Origin: Ophiura sarsii
Lineage: Eukaryota; Echinodermata; Ophiuroidea; Amphilepidida; Ophiuridae
NCBI GenBank assembly: GCA_035610835.1
Contig: CM069441.1
Span: forward strand, 87,555,574 to 87,619,573
Reading direction: 5' to 3'
DNA: 64,000 nt
The stretch's first letter is position 1. Each line of letters starts with the position of its first letter. Made by a program: the position numbers and the translations under genes. The notes below the pieces were generated by a model. It was not told where the DNA came from. It saw nothing but the letters and a program-made list of their open reading frames with translations, and did not search any database. This document shows, one piece after another, positions 22,737 to 34,700 of this stretch.

Positions 22737-25700
22737 CTGCAAAAATGAGATACAACATTGTGTTAAATGCATATCTAAATCTTCTGAAATGGTTCTGCAT
22801 TCATGTATAATGTTTTGATGGCACCCACCCAAATAGGTGGCCATGCAGTCGTGGACTGTTTATATCTTAAGATTGTCAGAGAGAGATATGGATTGCAGCT
22901 TAATTGAAGTAAAGCTGTTTAAATTGTTAGTATATTTCATGATGTGGTGTTTAAAAGCGCACTCTATATCGCCTTACTATTGTGCAAGTTTACAAATGCA
23001 CCGATAACAGTGGTAAGGTGCTGCTCAAACTCCCGTCACTGGGATTCCGCCGACGTTGGAGGATAACTAACAGGGACTGCAAGTAGAGTTACATATAAGA
23101 CACATGTTTTAACTCTACTTGCAGCCACCACTTTGACGATCCTGGATCCGCCAGTGGTCTAACCTCTTCCTTTCTAGTTGCCTGATGCCTGTGGTTTGAG
23201 AGCCACAGTTGACATTGCTTCAACACGTACGCCGATATGTTTATAGACGTCGTCGGCGGTACTCAACGACGAGATGAGAGTATGAAGGGGATGTGACAGG
23301 ACAGGATGTTAGTTAGGACGACAGGTAGTTAGGTACGTATTCCATTTTAAAGGCTCGTTCATACTCCTGTCGCTATGCATCGGCCGACGTCGTCCGATAA
23401 AAGTTGACATTGCTTCAACTCGCGCGCCAATATCCTTTGACGACGGCGGCTGATACACAACGACGATTCGAACGGACTGTCACGCTGTGTCAGCGATCTA
23501 TAAAGACAACAGTAGTCAGGGCATAAATTGTCCCATAAGGCCATAACCTCATCTCTCAGTATACTCATCAAGTAAAAACTGTCATCAAGAGAATAGCTGT
23601 ATTTTTGGTGGGCGTGGGCGATTGTCTTTATTTTAAGAACAAACGGGGATAAACCATTGATAATTGCATACTACAAATCTTTGCCGAAGAATTAAGATAT
23701 TATTCCATTAAAACATGTGCCACGTACCTTTCTTTCATTATTCAAATAACATTTGGTATTTGCGCCCGGTATTATAACGATTAACTGTTAAGAACAAATT
23801 AGTATAGCCAATTGTTTTCATTTTTTAAATGAAAAATTGTGGATTTAGTCTCAAATAATATCATAAATTTACCAGCAAGCTCCTTCTTCTCTTCCGGGAT
23901 CTTTCCGGGTGCAAGTATCATCGGGACACTGCCAAAGTATCCGTTGCTAAGCCCTAGTGCGGCGGATATCACCATCGACCAGACATCATGACTAAATATC
24001 GGATCGGATCGAGGGACGACACACAAGATCATTAGCGGGATAATGATAATACGAGACATCTCGGCCATTACGAGATATTTGGGTGTCCAGTTGAAAGGCA
24101 CAGCACCTATGATCTGGAGGGGGAAATCAGAGACAAACCAATTGTTATAGACAAACAGTATCTCTGCGCTGAAATAGGATAGGAATTAGGATTTATATTA
24201 ATTCGTAACATAATGCATGGAACGTGCGTTACCCAATGTCGTCTTTTCAGTATATGCGCAACCACATGTCACTGACATCAACCAGAATTACCCGCGAGTA
24301 AACATAGGTCCGTATATATGCGTATCATATGCGATGAAAAAACGCACGTGTATTGCGAATGTTCCTGACATTCACACAATGCAACACATTTTACGATTGA
24401 GTTATTTGTCTGCACGATGGTCCAAACAAAATCATTGTGAAACTTATATATAAAATGTAAATATGAAATAACCAGTGCAAATGACGTTTGCGTTTAGATA
24501 TAAACGAATATATTCAATGACCCTTCATTAATGAGGATAATGACTTTGATGACCACATTTTGTTGAGTATAATCTTGNNNNNNNNNNNNNNNNNNNNNNN
24601 NNNNNNNNNNNNNNNNNNNNNNNNNNNNNNNNNNNNNNNNNNNNNNNNNNNNNNNNNNNNNNNNNNNNNNNNNNNNNCATCTTCCAATATTTTTTCTTTG
24701 ACCTAAATAAATTGAGCGTGCATCATGTTGCTTGCGTTTAGATTTGGACGAAGAGGTGTCCGCGTGTGGACACATTTGGACTGGTGAAGATCAGCTTTAC
24801 ATACCTTGCCACACAAATCTGTAGCGTTAAATATTGCCATAAGAATAATAGGCATCCAACTTCCGAGTGCGCAACTTAGTACATCAGTCTCAATCCCTGG
24901 GAACAGGCACAGCGTCACAAAGTAGGCAAGACCTATTGATAGCATGTAGGGCCATAGAATTTTGGCAATATCGCGCCTTGCTATCAGACCTCCTGTAAAT
25001 GAAAGTAGAAACATGTTGTAATGTGTAAGTACTTTGTGGTATATATAAGCTAAGATCAATGACGAGTTCTGGATCTACACACCATTAGTAATTCCTGTCT
25101 GATGGTTCTCTTCGACGTTTTCGATTGCAGTATACAGATACCGTACGGTTACAACTTTGTTAACAGTATATGGATTTAACAGTGCAACTTGCTATTTTGG
25201 CCTTTGTGCATCCTTTGGCCTAAAAGAGGAGGACTTTGCTCAATTATGCTTACATTTCTCATTTTCGAATGAGCGCTAACCTTCTTACCTCCTCCAATTC
25301 CTCCCTCTTCCTTGAATACCACCAAATATAAACGTATAGATGGCGCCCTTGGACGGCTGCATCGTTTTCACTTCGCTCGTATTTGTGGTCTAATTTTCTC
25401 TGATTTCTACAGTTTTACGTTGGTATTTTACTATCACATGGATTTTTGTGAGTACTATAGAACATCAGAATGACTCGGTTTATATAGAACCTCATCTCAT
25501 ACTGGCGGTTTGATGCTATACATATAAATTAGCGTCATGAACTTTTTGCGTTTATCATTGTTGTATATAGCACTGAATTCGACAGTCATACATTCCGTAG
25601 TTAGTATTATTTTTACCATGACTCGTCTAACTTACTCCAGGGACACACTGATGAACATTGGCAGAAGTGTGAACAACACTTTTGTTCAGCGCCCATTCAC

Positions 25701-28700
25701 AACTGATGATTGGAACCAACTTAAAGAATTAAAAATCGCCAAATCAACACAGAGAGGATACCGCGGAGGTAGCTTGCGTAACACTTTTATTATCCCTACA
25801 CGCATCACCAACTCTAGATTATCAACTCCCATTAAATCTGTTTGCAAAGCTAATCTCACCCGTGTTCCAATATCGAAAAACATTGCAATAACAAAGAGAA
25901 AGTACCCATCATCACGTCTTGCGACATGGAACGCTGGTTCTTTGAAAAAGAAAACCACATCAATAACTGATTTTATAATTGAACACAAAATTGATCTCCT
26001 TGCTATTACTGAATCGTGGATGAATGGAGATGATCGCGACGGTCGTCCACTTGCGGACTTGAGTAACACACTACCTCACTTTCGCATGCACCAAAAAGGT
26101 GGTGGTATATTCCTTCTTTCACACAAGGGCCTTGACGTCAATGAAAATCGCTTGATGACTTTTAAATCCTTTGAGTATATGGATTTTTATGTGACTGAAA
26201 CAAAGTCACCTCCTTTAAGACTTGTCGCAATCCATCGACCACCTCCTTCAAGGGAAAACAAGCTTACTGTGTCCGCATTCTTCAAGGACTTCTCCACTCT
26301 TCTTGAGGTTGTATCCATTGATCCGGCTAGACTAATTCTTGTTGGGGATTTCAATTTCCATCTCGATGTCGACGGTGATCGCCATGCCAACATCATGAGG
26401 GATATGCTGGACTCTGCTGGGCTCCAACAGCACGTCACGGGTGCCACTCATCGTCGTGGACATACTCTTGACCTCCTTATCTCAAGGAAGGCTGATAATC
26501 TTGTCTCAAATGTTGACGTCGTCACAGGCATGCCATCTGATCATCACGTGGTGAAGTGTAAAGTTGACATTTCCCGCCCAAAACCAGTAAAGCAGTTGAT
26601 CAATTACCGTGAATTAAAAAAAATCAATATGGATCGTTTTAATCAAGACATCAAGACATCTGTGTTGTTCAAAAATCCGGCTGATGATCTCTCGCATATT
26701 GTCAAACAATATGAGCACGTTCTTCGTGAATTGTTAGACCAGCATGCTCCTCTCAAGTCAAAATCAATGACACTGCGCCCACACGCACCGTGGTACAATG
26801 ATGAACTACGTGCTGCGAAACAGACCAAGCGCCGTGATGAGAGGAAGTGGAAGAAGTCACAACTTGAAATTGATAGACAAATTTATGCTGAACAATGTAA
26901 AACCTACACTCGCATGTTGGAACAAGCGAAATGCGCACACCATCGCTCAGAAATATCTGAGTGTGACGACCGTCAACTTTTCCGCGTTGTGGATAGGATG
27001 AGTCGTCCAGCAGCTGCTTCTGCGCCTACTCTTCCATCCCATGACGATGCTAAATCTCTCGCTGACAGATTTGCTGACTTCTTCCACACAAAAGTCAAGA
27101 AGCTCCGGAAAGATCTGGACAAATCTACTTGCCCCGAAATCTCCGTTGACATTTGCGATACCTGTGACAGTGAGTTTAGTGCATTCAACGTGGTTTCTGA
27201 AGACACGGTACGGAAAACCATTCTCGCATCAGCTATGAAATCATGCCCACTTGATCCAATTCCATCCGCATTGCTCAAGAACTCTCTGGATGTCATTCTT
27301 CCATGTATTACTCGCGTAGTCAACAAATCATTGACAACAGGGCAAATGCCCCCTGAGTTGAAAGTTGCTCGTGTAGTTCCATTGCTGAAAAAACCTGGTA
27401 TTGATCGGGAAGAACTGAAAAATTACAGACCAATATCAAATCTTAAGTTCTTGTTCAAGACCATCGAAAGGATTGCGTCATCACAGCTCAATGACTATAT
27501 GCAAGAAAATGATTTGTTTGCACCTATGCAGTCAGCATACCGCAAATATCATAGCACTGAGACGGCACTGTTGCGTGTTCAAAATGATCTACTCCGGGCT
27601 GTTGATCAGCATCAAGAAGCCGTGCTGATTTTACTTGATTTCTCGGCAGCGTTTGACACCATCGATCATGATATCCTCCTTCAACGCTTGTGTCAACGCT
27701 ATGGCATCACCCAAACTGCCTTGAAATGGTTCACCACGTACCTGCGAGGTCGCACTCAGTGCATTGATATTGGCGGTGTGCTGTCTGATGAACGTTTGCT
27801 TGAAGAGGGAGTTCCACAAGGTTCGGTGTTTGGTCCCGCTATATTCACCATGTATACAGCTCCCCTGGGTGAAATCATTAATTCCCACGGTTTAAATTAC
27901 ATAACATACGCGGACGATACCCAGTTGTACATTATTCTCGATCGATCAAATAGGTCTCAGGGTGTAAGTAGGCTTGAAAAATACGTTCAAGATGTCAAAT
28001 CGTGGGCTGTTGGTAACAAGCTTATGCTAAATGATTCCAAAACAGAAGTCATTCATATAAGCTCACGATTTGTTAAGACATCGCCACTTCCACCCTTGAA
28101 ACTCGGAGATTCTCTCATTGATCCATCTGGGTCCGCCCGTGATCTTGGCGTCATCTTTGATAGCAGACTTGATATGAAAAAGCATCTCAAAAGCGTCACC
28201 AAATCTGCGTCATTTGCAATTTACAAAATCGGTCAGATATGCAAGTATCTTGACTCAAATGCAACCGAGCGTCTCGTGCACGCGTTTGTATCATCGCGTT
28301 TGGATTGCTGTAATAGCCTGCTTTTCGGCCTTCCGAAGTACGATATTGCCAAGTTGCAGCGTATACAGAATTCAGCAGCGCGATTGGTTTCACGGACTAA
28401 ATATCGCGACCACATGACGCCAGTCCTAGAAACATTGCATTGGTTACCAGTGCACTATCGGATTGAGTACAAGATACTGCTACTGACCTTTAAAGCTCTG
28501 CACGATTTAGCCCCAACATACATCAAAGAACTCATCTGCTCATATCAACCCGGTCGTTCTCTCCGTTCATCATCAAAAAACCTTCTTTGTCCCCCTTCTA
28601 GAGGAAACACTATGTTTTATAGTGATAGGGCTTTTTGCGCCGCCGCTCCCCTCTTGTGGAACAAACTTCCGGATCATATCAAGTCTGCTACATCTGTTAC

Positions 28701-31700
28701 CCAGTTCAAGAGGGTGCTTAAAACACATTTATTTAAGAAAGCCTACAATCATGGAACCTTTTAGATTTCATTTATTTATGTTTTTTGTGAACAGTCGACT
28801 TTTTAGGCGGTTTTAATATTTTTTGACATCCTGTGTTTCAAAAAACTTTACAGTTGGTTTCCATGTGTTTTAATATACATTTTGCCTGTGTTTAATATTT
28901 TGCTGTGTGTATGTATTATGGTTGTTAATTCGGAATATTGTAATTGCAATGCACATTTCACTCTTTTTCGTGCTTTAATATTGATGCAATACTGATTGTG
29001 CAATATGTGTTCTGTGCATCACGCTTTTTAACTATTCCCATTTTTACTTATGTATATTTCACAGTTATCCCCGTTGTCTGTGGTTGCTCTTCTTATTTAG
29101 ACTTAACTGTGCAATATTCATACAGTATTTTATCTTGTTGTTATCGGAATTTTAATATTGTATATTTATATATTGCTGCCGTGACGTGTGCTTTACGCTT
29201 TTAATGTATCTTTGTAAAGCGCCTTGAGTTCTTTTTGATGTAATTGCGCTATATAAGAAATAAATATTATTATTATTATTATTATTAGCTGAGGAAGCTT
29301 GCTACGTTCGTTTCAATCACTATCGAGCCTGGATAGAGCATTAGCTACTTTGTTTACGATGCCTTTGCCATAAATTCATCTCTCTGTGTTAATCGTGAGT
29401 CTTTACCATGTTTACGGTAATTTAGCTGCAGGTGGTAAAATTGACATGTCAATTCTCTGTTTGTTCCTTACTTCTATTATTTGAATCAGTGAATGAATTA
29501 TTTAGAAATAATGAGAGAGATGAGTGTGTTATGATCTTGTTTGCCTCTACGTTCATCTACCTCTATGCAGTGACGTAATTTCCGCGTAAATCGAACATAT
29601 TTCGGTAATCGATGCAGCATTGCGAGTCTCAGGATTCATCTTTGATCCCGTTGGTATATGCGTCATCAGCGTATACGAATCGTCTTATCGAATTAGCATC
29701 GAATAAGCACCAAACCAACTAGTAACTTAAACTTTGTCACAAATGAAGTACTTGTTCTTATTTGATAGTGGCAATACATTGTAATGTCCGGAGATCTCCT
29801 TATCAAAATTGAAGAAGAAAAAACCCAGACATAACAATCCTACTTACTTTTTAACGACCTTAGACGAGTGGTCCATCTAACGTAGGTTCTCTGTACGGGA
29901 TACTCAATTTCAAAATTGGCCGTTCTAGATTGAGAGCACCGCCCTAATATATCTTCTTCGTCACATTTCTCTTCATTATGTAAACCGTCGTATTGCGAAA
30001 ACTGAAAGACATAAGTGTTATAAAAGTATTACGTGAAATGATATTGGAGACATACCTTATGTTGCATAAACCATGGATGGAAGTATGAATGATAATGTTG
30101 TGTCATTTATGCAATTCTCGCAATTTCAGGTAAAACATGCATAAATCACTGGCCCATAAAGCATTTCTGACTGACTCAGAAGTTGTGTGCTTCCGCATTG
30201 TCCGACAAAATTGCAACCCGAAGCGTGAAAAACGTATATTAAAACTATTAATTAATTATATGGATCCTACCCCGAAATCATGATTTCTTTTCCATGACAC
30301 AATAAATAAGGAGGAAATAATGTTTAAAAAATAGACAAGATACCACAAGAATCTACATGTATGAAGTTCTGCACCCGGGATCTTTATTGCCGAAAAAGTA
30401 ACAACTGATTTTGTCTACTATAGCCTATGCGTGCATTACTGTGGTATGGCCCTGTTACGTTGTTATGGCCCTGTCACACCATGGCGTATGGCCTAAACGT
30501 ATGCCGACGTATACAATATTTAGCCTAAACGTATGTCTAACGTACCACGAACCTACCGGGAACTTATGCAGAACGTATTAAGCACACGTTGAGTACGTCG
30601 CGAAATTTCGAAATCATTTTTCGCGGGCTCGATGTGTTCCAAATTTTCACAGCGCATCACAGCGCGCGTGCTCTTAACGTTAACGACGTATCCCCAACTT
30701 ACCCCTAACTTATATCAGCGTACACCAACGTACACCAACGTATTTCCGATATTTTCGCATACGTTGGCATACACTCAGGCGATACGCCATGGTGTGACAG
30801 AGCCTTTAGAACGTCCAACTTCCCAACTAATTGCATAGGAAAAGTCGACATCGGTGTTGGAATGGACATAACCATTGCGTATCCATAGCGTATTGAACGT
30901 ATACATAGCGTATTGATAGCGTATCACTAACGTATAACAAACTTATCACAGCGTATCACAGCGTATACGAGCGTATGACCAACGCATGCTTAACGTATTC
31001 GTAGCGTAGGTTGCCGTGTTTGACGTATCCTCAGCGTATGGCAAGCGTATGTCCAGCGTTCCCGACTTTAATATGCCCAACGTCTGAGTAAATTATGAGA
31101 AACCAATGCGCAGCGCGTTTGGCATGTTGCTACCCACCGGAGTCACGTTGGAAATTGGGTGATACAAGGGATTGCAGGTAATGGAAAGTTTACTCTATCA
31201 CTGATTAATATACACTACCCGCGTCTAATAAGTTCCCAAAACACCGAATGCTCGCTAGATGTACGGCACATACGCTAGCTATACTGTAGAAACACGTTAT
31301 GTACATTACACGATCGCAAGGCATAAGTTGTGCATACGGTGGATACGTCAGAATACGTCGAGACTCGTTGGAGATACGTCAGGCATAGGTTAGTCATACG
31401 GCACATGTACGTTATTAACTCGTTATCACTACGTTGGCTGTACGTTTCCCCTTCAGCCGACGCACATCAACGTATACCAACTTACGACTAACGTACCTCT
31501 AACGTATGTCATCGCATGTCAACGTATGTCTAACGTACCACGAACTTACCGCTGTTACTGGGAACTTATGCAGAACGTAATAAGCACACGTTGAGTACGC
31601 CGAGAAATTTTGAACATGCTCGATAATTTTTCGCGAGCTCGACGTGTTCCGAATTTTCACAGGGTATCACAGCGTGCTCTTAACGTAAACGACGTATCCC

Positions 31701-34700
31701 CAACTTATTCGCTGGGAAGTTTGACGTTCTTGGACTCTGACAATTTTCGAGCTATTTTTTGTATGCGTCGGCATAAGTTCAGGCGATACGCCATGGTGTT
31801 ACAGGTCCTTGACGAATAGAGCTAACGTGTGCCCGACGTTTTTGGAAATGGATGTACGTTCGTGTAAGTTTTCATCAGCCATATACGTCAAGCCTATCTG
31901 TTCGTTTTGATCACCAGTAAATCAACCTGTTAGTTTAACGCCTATCACATAGTAGCGAACAGAGCTTCTTCGAACAGCAGACGAAGAAGCAACCAACCTA
32001 CAACCGAGGTGCGAAACGTTCACACAGCGAATTCTCAACGTTTACTATTGTATTGATCACTACGTTGTCACCCGCTCAAAATATTGAACATGTTCATCAA
32101 ATTTCCTAGACCCCCGCGCACCTCTGCGAACCCCTACGAACCGCTAATGAATGACAACTTTACGAACGTACACCCAAATTTCCAAAAACGTCGGGCACAC
32201 GTTAGCTCTATTCGCAACAGTGTGACAGGGACATTAGAACTTGCTACATTACCAATCAATGACACGCTATATTTACGCAAGATTTACACTGCCCAACAAG
32301 TAATGACAGTTGAGTCTGCAGCGCATTTAGAGTAATGGAAGATACTAAAATCCTTCCCAGCATGCTCATTGAATCCTCACCTGATCGTTTAATGTTAAAT
32401 GTTGCTGGTCGTCGCTTACACCGACCGTGTTGCACGCTGCCGTATAAAACCTAATGAAATCAGACTGTCTTGCTAGGTGATGAGTAATCAAACAAATGAG
32501 AACGATGATAGCGGATAGCACGAAGAAGGTCAAGGTGTTTATTTTCTCGTTGTCTAATAGAAGTTTGGTTATTATTCGATTGACTGATGTGATTAAACCA
32601 GCAGCACCTGTAAATGACAACAAGCATAACTTATTAGTTTAAAGTGTATCAACATTGTATGGTCGTGCACTAGACTCGTGCCTCCCATCCCATTAGCCCG
32701 AAACTGTGGCCCCTGAACTTAGCAGAGACCCTACACAAGTATTGGGACGGCACTACCGAACATCATCATTGCTTACAAATCTTGAAGCAGGCAATTAAGA
32801 AGGGGACAGACCATTTTACCTTGAGGCATCAAGCTTTATGTGTTTTCCCGTTGTTGATCTGGTGTATGATCTGACAGTGAAGTGACAGCCGAATATTAAA
32901 ACTGACCAATCTCAGCTTTGAGTGGTCTGTCACTATCATCCAGAATTAAAATTAATACATTGTGAAATAACAGACCTGTGTGGGGGAAACTGAATGTAAT
33001 TTGAAGGCCCATATGGGGGTAATCAAATCTTCAGTGGGAATACTATTGTAGGGCTGCTCCCTTCGGTCGCATCTCGCTACGTTCGCAGCACGCGTACTAA
33101 AGAGCTAGGTCATGCGTACATATGTGTTCTGCGGTCATCGTGTTCATGGTTTCTGCAATGGTTATTAAAGCAATAAATACTCAACTTCAGGGATATGTTA
33201 GTTTTTATGGAAATTGCTTTAAAGTACAGTTTCAATTAAAAAGCAAAGTCTGTATTTACTATACTTGAGATCTCTCTCTCGATGCATGACGTAACACGCT
33301 AAATTTAAAATCGCAATTTCACTGTTATTTCTGATAGATTTAATTAATATACCTTGTCTGAGAAAAGAAAGTATTCAATTTGTCGTTTATTAATTCAATT
33401 GTAAATTACTACTATTGGAAACTATTTGATCGAATTAGTGACTTAGAGGCTTTATGTATTTTCTTTCAAAGCTTCTTTTCTCAATTTTGTTAGAGTTCCC
33501 GGAGAAAATGGTTTAAAATGGTATTATAATGGTCAGTGCTTAAATAAACGCCCGTAGTGATAAAATAGTTATCACTCCCTTGTACACTTCTCTTAAAGGG
33601 ACATTAAGTGGTGTTGAAAATTTTAAATGTTTAAATATTTACTTCAGAATTCAAGATGAACATTAAAAATTGCCATTATTGTTGTTTCTACTAACAAAAA
33701 CACAGCAAAACTTGATTAAAACAATATCATCGCTATTTATTGAAAAACGCCCTCTATGCAAATTTGGTTCGCGTAATGTATCACGCGTACTGCAGGGGGA
33801 TACTGTCGGACGTAAAATGCTCGTTGCGGCTCTACGAGCATTTTTGAATCGACGTTTTCTTGTACAAAGAGGGCTGATTTTTCTTAATCCTTATAGGTGT
33901 AAGTTCATACATGTAATACAATTATAAAAATATACTAATCCCAGTTTTTATCATAATTGAGGGCGCAGCCTCCAACACATCTCTTAGTGCCTCTTTAATA
34001 GTGCTGAGACAGGAAGGGCATGGATGGATGCGATGTCAAATGAGCATGGTACATTTCTGTCGTTACAGCGATCACCAAATTTGCCAATTGAGCGTGTCCC
34101 ACAAAACCCGCTGCAACTTATTTTGGAAAAAGCTCTAGTTTGGAATAGATCTGTGGTAATCTTTATTACACATCCTTGAAACCTTGGAATCTTCATGTTC
34201 TATCTATGATAACTAAGGTACGTGGGAAACCCGTTCAATTGACATATTGCTGCTGCTGAGTGCAGCCCAGTAAAAGTAAGACTAGAGCTCCGTTAACGTT
34301 ACTACAGGTTTGGGTGGTAAACCGGACTACTGCACAGCAGAGCAGCAGCATTTCCGCCAAATCAGTGAAATTATTTCCCGGTCTATTTCTAATAACGTTT
34401 AATTTGAAAACTGATGAAACACTCTTGATTATTATTTCACAAATAAAATGTGAAGATGTCAAGGTTTCCAAAATATATACACATGGCGGTGGTGTGAAAG
34501 TAACACTACAAGAGCGCCGTTTAAATTAGTTGCAGGTGTTCTGACACACGATGTAGGCCCCTATATTACTTTCTCTATTTTTTGAAACCCTTATTTCACA
34601 TAAACGTGTAAGTGTGGATACTGATGTTTATATGCAAATGGATCGCTAGAACGGGAAACACTTGTCAAACAGTGCTTGATGCAAATGCATGCACATCGTA

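Noticed and set aside
24217..24453. Plus-strand open frame inside the ENT4 intron
   Set aside because: No recognisable similarity, and it lies antisense within an intron of a supported gene.
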